From assembly GCF_020400825.1 (NCBI RefSeq), contig NZ_JAINVH010000025.1, forward strand, positions 59,345-123,344: a DNA stretch of 64,000 nucleotides. Direction: 5' to 3'. Positions within the stretch are counted from its first letter, which is position 1; each line of letters starts with the position of its first letter. The position numbers and the translations under genes are program-made. Source of the DNA: Streptomyces sp. HPF1205 (GTDB lineage: Bacteria > Actinomycetota > Actinomycetes > Streptomycetales > Streptomycetaceae). Positions 57,993 to 64,000 of the stretch are shown here, piece by piece. Under the pieces are notes generated by a model, which saw only the letters and a program-made list of their open reading frames with translations, did no database searches and was not told where the DNA came from.

Positions 57993-60887
57993 TCAGCGGC
58001 GCGTCTTTCGGGTTTGGTGCTGTCGCGGTTTGAGAGAGGACAGCAGTTTCTCTGCTTCGTGCGGCTTACCTGCGGCCTTCAGTGTAGCGGCGAGCGTATA
58101 CGTCACTCGTTTAGTGAATCGGTGCTCATTCCCGAGGGTGCGGCGGCTTCGCATGCGGGTGTCCTTGAGGAGCCGAACAGCCTCCGCATGCTCTCGGAGG
58201 CGGCTCAGTGTGACGGCGAGGCCGTGGGCGGAGTGGAGGGTGTCGGGGTGGTTGTCGCCGAGGACGTGGCGGCGGCGTTGGAGGGTGTCCTCGTGCATGC
58301 GGCGGGCCTCGGCGTGTTCCCCGAGGTTGTTCAGTGTGACGGCGAGGTTGTGGGCGGAGTGGAGGGTGTCGGGGTGGTTGTCGCCGAGGACGTGGCGGTG
58401 GCGTTGGAGGGTGTCCTCGTGCATGCGGCGGGCCTCGGCGTGTTCCCCGAGGTTGTTCAGTGCGATGGCGAGGCTGAGGGCGGAGTGGAGGGTGTCGGGG
58501 TGGTTGTCGCCGAGGACGTGGCGGCGGCGTTGGAGGGTGTCCTCGTGCATGCGGCGGGCCTCGGCGTGTTCCCCGAGGTTGTTCAGTGCGACGGCGAGGC
58601 CGTGGGCGGATTGCAGGGTGTCGGGGTGGTTGTCGCCGAGGACGTGGCGGCGGCGTTGGAGGGTGTCCTCGTGCATGCGGCGGGCCTCGGCGTGCTCCTC
58701 AAGGGCGTCCAGTGTGACGGCGAGGCTGTGGGCGGATTGCAGGGTGTCGGGGTGGTTGTCGCCGAGGACGTGGCGGCGGCGTTGGAGGGTGTCCTCGTGC
58801 ATGCGGCGGGCCTCGGCGTGCTCCCCGAAGTAGTTCAGTGTGACGGCGAGGTTGTGGGCGGATTGCAGGGTGTCGGGGTGGTTGTCGCCGAGGACGTGGC
58901 GGCGGCGTTGGAGGGTGCCCTCGTCCATCCGGCGGGCCTCGGCGTGCTCCCCGAGACGACCCAGCGCGGCACCTAGGTCGTTGGCAGAGTGGAGGGTGTC
59001 GGGGTGGTTGTCGCCGAGGACGTGGCGGCGGCGTTGGAGGGTGTCTTCGATCATCCGGCGGGCCTCGACGTGCTCCCCGAGGTTACTGGTGGAATGGCTG
59101 AGGTACTGGGCACACGCAAGCGTGTCTTCGTGGTTTTCGCCGAGAGCGCTGGACCAGGCGCGATGGAGGGTGCTGGTCAGCTGACGCGCGGCGCCGGGCT
59201 GACCACTTCTGATGAGGTAGCGCGCGGCTTGGACGAGGGCTTGGCGCAACTGGGGGTGGTCGGTGGCCGTGTGATGGCGTGCGCTGAGATGAGAGGTGAA
59301 CGCGGCCCACTGGTGCCAGGCCGCTGGGGTTTCAGGGTCGCCAGGCGCTACGGCGGCGAGGATCGTGATGACATCATCCTGCGACGCAGTGGCTTCTTCC
59401 TTGCTTGCTTGGCTTCGGAGGATGGCCTGGGTGAGCCGGTGGATCTGGAAGGTTTCGTAGTCGACGCGGGCAAGGCCGTAACGGGCCAATGACTGAAGAG
59501 CGGCCTGGGGCCACATGAAGTCATCGGGGTTGACCGCGACGGTGGCCAGTTGACCAGCGACGGCTTCCAACCAGATCGTGGGTACGGGGTCGGGGCCGAG
59601 GAAGGCGCCAAGACGGAGCAGACCAGCGGCGCCGGGGTGTTCGGCGGCCAGGCGGGTGGTGGCGATGTCCACAGAGGCAGCTAGTGGCGCGGAGTAGCCG
59701 GGCGGTGTGCCGTTGGCCATGAGTGCGTTCGTCTTGTCGGCGAGGAGGCGGCGGTAGCGGTCCACCGTCATGCCGCCGCTGATGACGCCGGCGGCCTGGG
59801 CGAGGGCAAGAGGGAGGTCACCAAGGTCGTCCGCCAAGGCGTCGGCCTGCTCAGAGGCGATACCGGGCAGACGGGCGGTGAGGTAGGCCAGCGAGTCGCT
59901 GCGAGAGAAAACGCCCAGGTTGAGACTGTGGACGTTCTCGTTCCAATCGGGATTGCGGGAGGTAATCAAGACGTGGCCGGAGCCTGTGGGGATCAGGTTC
60001 TCGAAGTCCTGCGGGCGGTCGGCGTTGTCGAGGATGATCAGCCAGCGATCGCGGGTGCGAAGGTACTCCAGGAGGGTACGGGTGTTGTGCTCGGTGCCGG
60101 CCTCGGGTTTGGCGATACCCAGCCGGGTGGCCAACTCGGCGTAGCGGACGGGGATCTGATCGGCCTGTTCAGCGTCGATCCACCACACGGTGTCGTACTG
60201 GCTCGCAAAGCGGTGCGCGTACTCCAAGGCGATCTGCGTTTTGCCGATCCCGCCCAGGCCGTGCAGTGCTTGCACCACGGCCTGTCGGCCGCCCAGCAAG
60301 CCCTCCCGTACCTGGGTCATCAGGAGTTCGCGGCCCGTGAAATGCGGATTTCGGCGTTGTACGTTCCACACCTGCGGAATGCCGGTGGCGCTGGGCAGGC
60401 GGGGACGCTGACTGCTGGGGCCTGGTGTCGAGCCGTTCGGCAGTGGCGGTGTGCCGGGGAAGCCGGGCGCCGTGACCAGGTTGACGGGGCCGTTGACGGC
60501 GTTCAGCAGGGCGGCAATGGCCGCTGGCTCGTCCAAGCCGTGCAGATCCTTGCGGATGACGGCAGTGAGGATGGGCGGGATGTCCGTGCCCATCAGTGGT
60601 TCGACCGTTAGCGGGACGAGTCGCTCCCGGCGCCCCACGACGGAAGTCCATTCCTCGTGGGTCCACCGGGAGGAGCGGAAGTAGCTGGTGGAGAACAGTG
60701 CCACCACTACGGTGGCGCGTTGCATGGCGGTGTTCATCCGGTCGATGAAGTTGTCGCCGGTCTGCCAGTCCCATACGTCCAGCTCCACGCGGTGGCCGGC
60801 TTCTCGCAGGTGCCAGGCAACCCACTCGGCCCAAGCCCGGTCGGGCCCGGCGTAGCTGACGAACACCGATTCCGATGCGGCGGCCAT
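57993..60887 (-). CDS. TIR-NB-ARC-TPR (STAND) protein, candidate immune sensor
   Basis: 964 residues. TIR domain at about 5-130: VFVSYAGPDRAWAEWVAWHL, FSTSYFRSSRW and the WTHEEW motif with the probable NADase Glu. NB-ARC at about 175-460: HFTGRELL, Walker A GLGGIGKTQIALE, Walker B WLIILDNAD and GDLPLALAQAAG. TPR array from about 585 with seven near-identical 42-residue repeats (LQRRRHVLGDNHPDTL). Known bacterial STAND proteins of this layout sense phage and deplete NAD, but the FxsT-type peptide systems share TPR/NB-ARC parts, so a defence role is inference. ATG 60887 has GAGG upstream. Confidence 0.88.
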   Translation of the reverse strand: MAAASESVFVSYAGPDRAWAEWVAWHLREAGHRVELDVWDWQTGDNFIDRMNTAMQRATVVVALFSTSYFRSSRWTHEEWTSVVGRRERLVPLTVEPLMGTDIPPILTAVIRKDLHGLDEPAAIAALLNAVNGPVNLVTAPGFPGTPPLPNGSTPGPSSQRPRLPSATGIPQVWNVQRRNPHFTGRELLMTQVREGLLGGRQAVVQALHGLGGIGKTQIALEYAHRFASQYDTVWWIDAEQADQIPVRYAELATRLGIAKPEAGTEHNTRTLLEYLRTRDRWLIILDNADRPQDFENLIPTGSGHVLITSRNPDWNENVHSLNLGVFSRSDSLAYLTARLPGIASEQADALADDLGDLPLALAQAAGVISGGMTVDRYRRLLADKTNALMANGTPPGYSAPLAASVDIATTRLAAEHPGAAGLLRLGAFLGPDPVPTIWLEAVAGQLATVAVNPDDFMWPQAALQSLARYGLARVDYETFQIHRLTQAILRSQASKEEATASQDDVITILAAVAPGDPETPAAWHQWAAFTSHLSARHHTATDHPQLRQALVQAARYLIRSGQPGAARQLTSTLHRAWSSALGENHEDTLACAQYLSHSTSNLGEHVEARRMIEDTLQRRRHVLGDNHPDTLHSANDLGAALGRLGEHAEARRMDEGTLQRRRHVLGDNHPDTLQSAHNLAVTLNYFGEHAEARRMHEDTLQRRRHVLGDNHPDTLQSAHSLAVTLDALEEHAEARRMHEDTLQRRRHVLGDNHPDTLQSAHGLAVALNNLGEHAEARRMHEDTLQRRRHVLGDNHPDTLHSALSLAIALNNLGEHAEARRMHEDTLQRHRHVLGDNHPDTLHSAHNLAVTLNNLGEHAEARRMHEDTLQRRRHVLGDNHPDTLHSAHGLAVTLSRLREHAEAVRLLKDTRMRSRRTLGNEHRFTKRVTYTLAATLKAAGKPHEAEKLLSSLKPRQHQTRKTRR
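58200..59090 (-). repeat. 126-bp tandem repeats encoding TPR units
   Basis: Seven near-identical 126-bp units (anchor tgtcggggtggttgtcgccg at 58241, 58367 and every 126 bases) encode 42-residue TPR repeats. They differ mainly in the HSAHNLAVTLNNL segment. This is recent duplication inside a coding region, not a CRISPR array. Confidence 0.92.
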
Positions 60888-61003
60888 CGCCTCATCCCCC
60901 TCAAGACCACGAGAACACGACGCCGCACACATGATCCCGCGTATACGGTGCACTCAGGGTGCCAACCGTTGAGGTCGCAGCAGGTCATGTCAGGAGGCAA
61001 GTG

Positions 61004-61537
61004 ATGGTGCGGGCGCCGAAGAGCGTTGGGGTGAGGTTGAACCTGCGCGTAGTGGAGATCTCCGGCACGTGGGAGCCGAACGACTCGGAGCGACGGGCGG
61101 CCTGGGAGCTGTACGTGGAGTTGCTGACCCGCGTATCCGTCGTACCGCTCCGAGAGGACGAAGGGCTGCTACGGGAAGCCCTGGGCAGCCTGTACTCGCT
61201 GTTCACAACCACCCGTGAGGTCTTGCGCAAGTACGGCCCCGAGGTCGCCGAGCCCAAGAAGGACGGCCAGTACAACTTTGGCTACCTGGCCGTCTCCATG
61301 CTCAACTACGGCATCCGCCCTCTGCTCGCACGCTGGCATCCCGCGCTTGAAGACTGGGAGAGCCGTCGGCCCGTCGACCGTTCCCGTGGCGAGCATGAAC
61401 ACGCCTGGAACCGTGCAGGCGAACTACGGGGAGCGCTGGAGGACACCCGCACGATCCTCACCGCCTACGCTGATCTCCTCGCTAGCGCCTGCGGCGTTCC
61501 CAACCTCCTCGAAGCGGTCGCCACCGGGGATCGTTGA
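61004..61537 (+). CDS. uncharacterised small protein divergent from TIR-STAND gene
   Basis: 177 residues, soluble and largely helical. Visible blocks are NLRVVEISGTWEPNDSERRAAW, REALGSLYSLFTTTREVLRKYG and YNFGYLAVSMLNYGIRPLLA, then RWHPALEDWE. No catalytic motif is recognised. AGGAGG lies 6 bases before ATG 61004. It shares a 116-base divergent promoter region with the TIR-NB-ARC-TPR gene and precedes the AAA-TIR gene by 123 bases on the same strand, so it may be part of a single functional module. Its G+C is nearer to the genome norm than that of the AAA-TIR gene. Confidence 0.7.
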   Translation: MVRAPKSVGVRLNLRVVEISGTWEPNDSERRAAWELYVELLTRVSVVPLREDEGLLREALGSLYSLFTTTREVLRKYGPEVAEPKKDGQYNFGYLAVSMLNYGIRPLLARWHPALEDWESRRPVDRSRGEHEHAWNRAGELRGALEDTRTILTAYADLLASACGVPNLLEAVATGDR

Positions 61538-61660
61538 TCGTTGGCGATCAAGATGCGGCTCAGTCGCTTCGGGGTGCAATGCGACTCTCAGCCGGTATGC
61601 TCCGACAAGTTCCTTCAAAGTTCCTTTCTAGATCTACTTTAAGCGGTATGCGGAGTTTGC

Positions 61661-63130
61661 GTGTCTCAGATTCGCGTCGAGGATGTTTTCAAGATCTCAG
61701 GCATCCCCACTCATACGTTTGTCAAACCTTCTGAGTACAATCGCCTTAAGGTGGCTTTGCGCTCTCCGGGGCGCGGGGTGATTGTAGAGGGGCCATCCGG
61801 AATCGGGAAGAGTACCGCAGTAAGCAAGGCTTTGCGGGAAATTTCGATGTCGGAAGAGATTGTCCAGCTTTCGGCGCGATCTCCTGAAGATGTTGAATAC
61901 ATTGAGTTACTTCACGACCTGGGCCAGTTTGGCACTGTTGTAATTGATGACTTCCACAGGTTGCAAGATTCCGTTAAATCGCAGATCTCCGACATGTTGA
62001 AGATCATGGCTGACACGGAAGATGTCGGTCGGAAACTTGTAATCATCGGGATCAATGAGGCTGGTCGGTCGCTGATTAAAGCGTCGCCAGATCTTTCAAA
62101 CAGGATTGACGTAATCCGATTTGAAGTCGAGCCTGATACTAAGATCGCAGAACTCGTAAATTCAGGCGAAAAGGCGCTGAATGTGCGTCTTTCGGCCAAA
62201 GATCTTATTGTGGAGAAATCGCGAGGCAGTTTTTATCTTGCGCAACTTCTTTGCATGGATGCATGCGTACAGGCCGAAGTTCTGGAGAAACCAGACGGCG
62301 TAGTCGAGGTAGGCACTTCATACGCTGCCATCCAGCGGCGGGTGGTGGCTCGGCAGCGCGAGCGCTTTGGAGACGTTGTCCGTAGCTTCGCCCGTGGAAC
62401 CAAGTTTCGGCCGGGCGGTAGAGCGCCATATCTGCATATCCTAAGATGGTTGGCCGAATCGGATTCTTGGAGTATTTCGATCCAGGATGAGATGCGAAAA
62501 CATCCGACTGAAAAGGCCAGTGTCGGTCTTGTATCCGATCGCGGGTATCTGGAAAACCTTGCCAACAGCGAGGGAATTTCGGAGATCCTGCACTTCGATC
62601 CCGACACGCGGATCCTTTCCGTAGAGAACCCAATGCTGATTTTCTATTTGCGTGCAATCTCGTGGCCTGAATTCATCCGCGAAGTCGGATTTACCAAGGT
62701 TGACTACGAGGAGAGCTACGATTTCGCCTTGTCTTTCGCTGGCGAAGATCGGACCTTTGCGGAAATGCTCAGAGATGCCCTTGAGGATTTAGGGCATGCT
62801 GTGTTCTATGACATGGCCGAGCAGCACCGTTTCCTTGGGCAGGACGTGGAGACGTACATGGGGCCAATTTATGCTTCTGGATCTCGCTTCGTCATTGCAG
62901 TACTAGGGGAGATGTATGGCAAAAAGCGGTGGACGCTCTTTGAGGCGAGTCAGTACAGAGAGAGATTTGCTGACGGGCAGGTGATTCCTGTGTGGTCCAG
63001 CAAGATCCCCCCGTCGCCCACGGATCCTGCAAGGGACCTTGGGTACCTGACGTTCGATCCCGATGGGGATCTCACGCAGCAAGCAACTAGCCATGCTGCG
63101 GTGCTTACCCGCATGCTTCAGGAGCGCTGA
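61661..63130 (+). CDS. AAA ATPase-TIR fusion protein of low G+C
   Basis: 489 residues. N-terminal ATPase: Walker A VEGPSGIGKSTAVSKAL near 45, Walker B TVVIDDFHRLQ near 92, then a helical region to about 345. C-terminal TIR from about 350: YDFALSFAGEDRTFAEMLRD, VFYDMAEQHRFLGQDVETYM and KKRWTLFEASQY with a W-x3-E pair like the upstream TIR protein's. TTA codons at 61907 and 62789 imply bldA dependence. Two 60-base rows counted by eye (61921, 62221) have 27 and 30 G/C. CGGAG precedes the GTG. Probably NAD-consuming; target unknown. Confidence 0.85.
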   Translation: MSQIRVEDVFKISGIPTHTFVKPSEYNRLKVALRSPGRGVIVEGPSGIGKSTAVSKALREISMSEEIVQLSARSPEDVEYIELLHDLGQFGTVVIDDFHRLQDSVKSQISDMLKIMADTEDVGRKLVIIGINEAGRSLIKASPDLSNRIDVIRFEVEPDTKIAELVNSGEKALNVRLSAKDLIVEKSRGSFYLAQLLCMDACVQAEVLEKPDGVVEVGTSYAAIQRRVVARQRERFGDVVRSFARGTKFRPGGRAPYLHILRWLAESDSWSISIQDEMRKHPTEKASVGLVSDRGYLENLANSEGISEILHFDPDTRILSVENPMLIFYLRAISWPEFIREVGFTKVDYEESYDFALSFAGEDRTFAEMLRDALEDLGHAVFYDMAEQHRFLGQDVETYMGPIYASGSRFVIAVLGEMYGKKRWTLFEASQYRERFADGQVIPVWSSKIPPSPTDPARDLGYLTFDPDGDLTQQATSHAAVLTRMLQER

Positions 63131-63309
63131 AATTATCAGGTAATGAACATCGCGGCAGCCTTGGTTGCGGCGTAGCACTGAGGTTCACGCCACCGCCCGC
63201 CCCGGCAGCGAGCCGACTTGAGCTTGAGGTTGTGAAGAACGCTGTAACTCCCCGGGCTCGTACCCTGGCTGGCTCCCTCGGGCTGGCTGTGGGCCGTATC
63301 GTCGGATGC

Positions 63310-64000
63310 ATGGCGAGTGGTGGGCGGAACGGCGGTAGCGAAGCGAGCGACGGGGCCGCTGGCTTCACGGCTGAGGCGGCTGGCGCTGTGCTGCGGGAGG
63401 CGTGTGCGACTGCGGGGCTGGATGCTTCCGGGACGGAGTTGGTGAGGCTTGGGTCCAACGCGGTCTATCGGTTAGCGGCCCGGCCGGTGGTCGTGCGGAT
63501 CGCTCGGGACCCAGATGCGCTGGCGGAGATGGAGCGGGCGGTCCGGGTGGCGCGGTGGCTGGAGGAGGAGCGGTTTCCGGCGAATCGGTTGCTGCCCGGT
63601 GTGGGGCAGCCGGCCGTCGTAGGTGGGCGCGTCGTCACGTTCTGGGAGAGCGTCCAGGACACCGAGGAGTACGCGACGCTGCCGGAGCTGGCGGACCTGC
63701 TCAAGCGGCTGCACTGGCTGGAGGAGCCGGAAGCGCTCGGGCTGCCGTACTTCGATCCGTTTGCCAAGGTGTGGGAGTCGGTGCGTTCCCTCGACGGCGT
63801 TGGGGAGGCGGACCGGGCGTTCTTGGAGGAGCGGGTTGGGAAGCTGCAGAAGCAGTACGACCGGTTGGACTTCGTCCTGCCCTTCGGGATGATCCACGGG
63901 GACGCCAGCATCGGCAACATCCTCCGCGACCGTTCGGGCCGTGCGGTCCTCATCGACCTGGACGGCTTCGCGCTCGCCCCGCGTGAGTGGGACCTGGTCC
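63310..64000 (+). CDS. phosphotransferase (APH-like), cut by window end
   Basis: At least 230 codons, open at base 64000. APH/choline-kinase fold: RLAARPVVVRIARDP holds the ATP-binding Lys/Arg region, FGMIHGDASIGNILRD the catalytic HGDxxxxN loop and LIDLDGFALAPREWDL the metal-binding Asp. Family members phosphorylate aminoglycosides or other small molecules; the substrate cannot be told. A TTA codon lies at 63472-63474. ATG 63310 is the first with a sensible N-terminus; GTG 63289 is an alternative; neither has a clear ribosome binding site. Confidence 0.8.
   Translation, partial: MASGGRNGGSEASDGAAGFTAEAAGAVLREACATAGLDASGTELVRLGSNAVYRLAARPVVVRIARDPDALAEMERAVRVARWLEEERFPANRLLPGVGQPAVVGGRVVTFWESVQDTEEYATLPELADLLKRLHWLEEPEALGLPYFDPFAKVWESVRSLDGVGEADRAFLEERVGKLQKQYDRLDFVLPFGMIHGDASIGNILRDRSGRAVLIDLDGFALAPREWDLV

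Larger units (their letters stand above)
55733..64000. mobile_element. candidate genomic island at tRNA-Gly(CCC), right end outside window
   Basis: Two partial tRNA-Gly 3' ends in the same orientation, a run of accessory ATPases (DUF234, TIR-NB-ARC-TPR, AAA-TIR), a sharp drop in G+C around 61.6-63.1 kb and TTA codons together suggest acquired DNA. No integrase or excisionase gene is visible in the window. On the usual logic of integration at a minus-strand tRNA, the complete tRNA should lie to the right of base 64000. The right boundary is therefore inferred, and the phosphotransferase may or may not belong. Confidence 0.4.

Noticed and set aside
57804..58976. 390-codon plus-strand ORF with GVGVVVAEDVAAALEGVLVH repeats
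   Set aside because: It is the complement of the TPR repeats of the TIR-NB-ARC gene; repetition in both strands follows from the DNA repeat.
58200..59090. CRISPR-like or satellite array
   Set aside because: Period 126 with no spacers; the repeats translate as TPR units in one long minus-strand frame.
63402..63986. Open frame in the third phase over the phosphotransferase
   Set aside because: It encodes Gly/Arg-rich sequence; the HGD and DLDG motifs are in a different frame that runs off the window end.

Overview
The window is high-GC actinobacterial DNA, almost certainly from Streptomyces or a close relative. Pointers are the very strong G/C third-position bias, an SsgA-like sporulation protein, an LAXTG (class E sortase) surface protein, a LysM/transglycosylase wall hydrolase, an AfsR-type regulator, two transmembrane Ser/Thr kinases, and GTG/TTG starts. 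Genes are dense, with many ATGA or GTGA stop/start overlaps. About 55 protein genes are supported; both edge genes are cut by the window. No rRNA, complete tRNA or CRISPR array is present.

Layout, left to right. 1-4.7 kb: secreted proteins (DUF4097 tail, secreted DHLV-motif protein, S53 sedolisin, repeat-rich LAXTG protein) and a mycothiol-dependent maleylpyruvate isomerase-like protein. 4.7-10 kb: a minus-strand copper locus (CopZ, CopA, DUF6153 protein, Met/His-rich lipoprotein, headless TetR fragment) with three CsoR-like boxes but no csoR gene. 10-16.2 kb: AfsR-like regulator, DrrAB-type ABC exporter, and a ZIP metal transporter behind a DtxR-type box. 17-33.6 kb: envelope and housekeeping genes (LysM-SLT hydrolase, isochorismatase fold, secreted protein, DsbA-like protein, DUF4232 lipoprotein, GlsB-like protein, SsgA-like protein, Ser/Thr kinase, LytR-CpsA-Psr protein, divergent methyltransferase and AurF-like oxygenase, PGRP amidase, flavoprotein cholesterol oxidase). 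33.6-37.1 kb: a sialic-acid locus (NanA-like lyase, NanT-like transporter, divergent FCD/GntR regulator) with three matching operators. 37.1-41.1 kb: a Zur-box-linked zinc ABC operon with two permeases. 41.2-55.5 kb: FeS-type photolyase, YtrA-type GntR/ABC operon with a perfect 12+12 operator, aldo/keto reductase, ABC exporter, a kinase plus membrane-protein pair, and a UvrD-like helicase.

55.7-64 kb is accessory and looks like a genomic island. Two 3'-terminal fragments of a tRNA-Gly(CCC), each with its trailing hairpin, lie in the same orientation exactly 1,950 bp apart. They bracket a DUF234 AAA ATPase. Beyond them are a TIR-NB-ARC-TPR protein with near-identical 126-bp TPR repeats, a divergent small protein of unknown function, and an AAA-TIR protein whose DNA drops to roughly 45-50% G+C and carries TTA codons. 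A truncated phosphotransferase gene follows. I read this as a candidate TIR-based defence locus on an element integrated at tRNA-Gly. The defence role is inferred from domain architecture and is untested.

Metal homeostasis is a recurring theme: copper (CsoR boxes), zinc (Zur box) and iron/manganese (DtxR-type box) each have a regulated transport gene here. All operator assignments come from reading palindromes and comparing them with remembered consensus sequences, not from a search.
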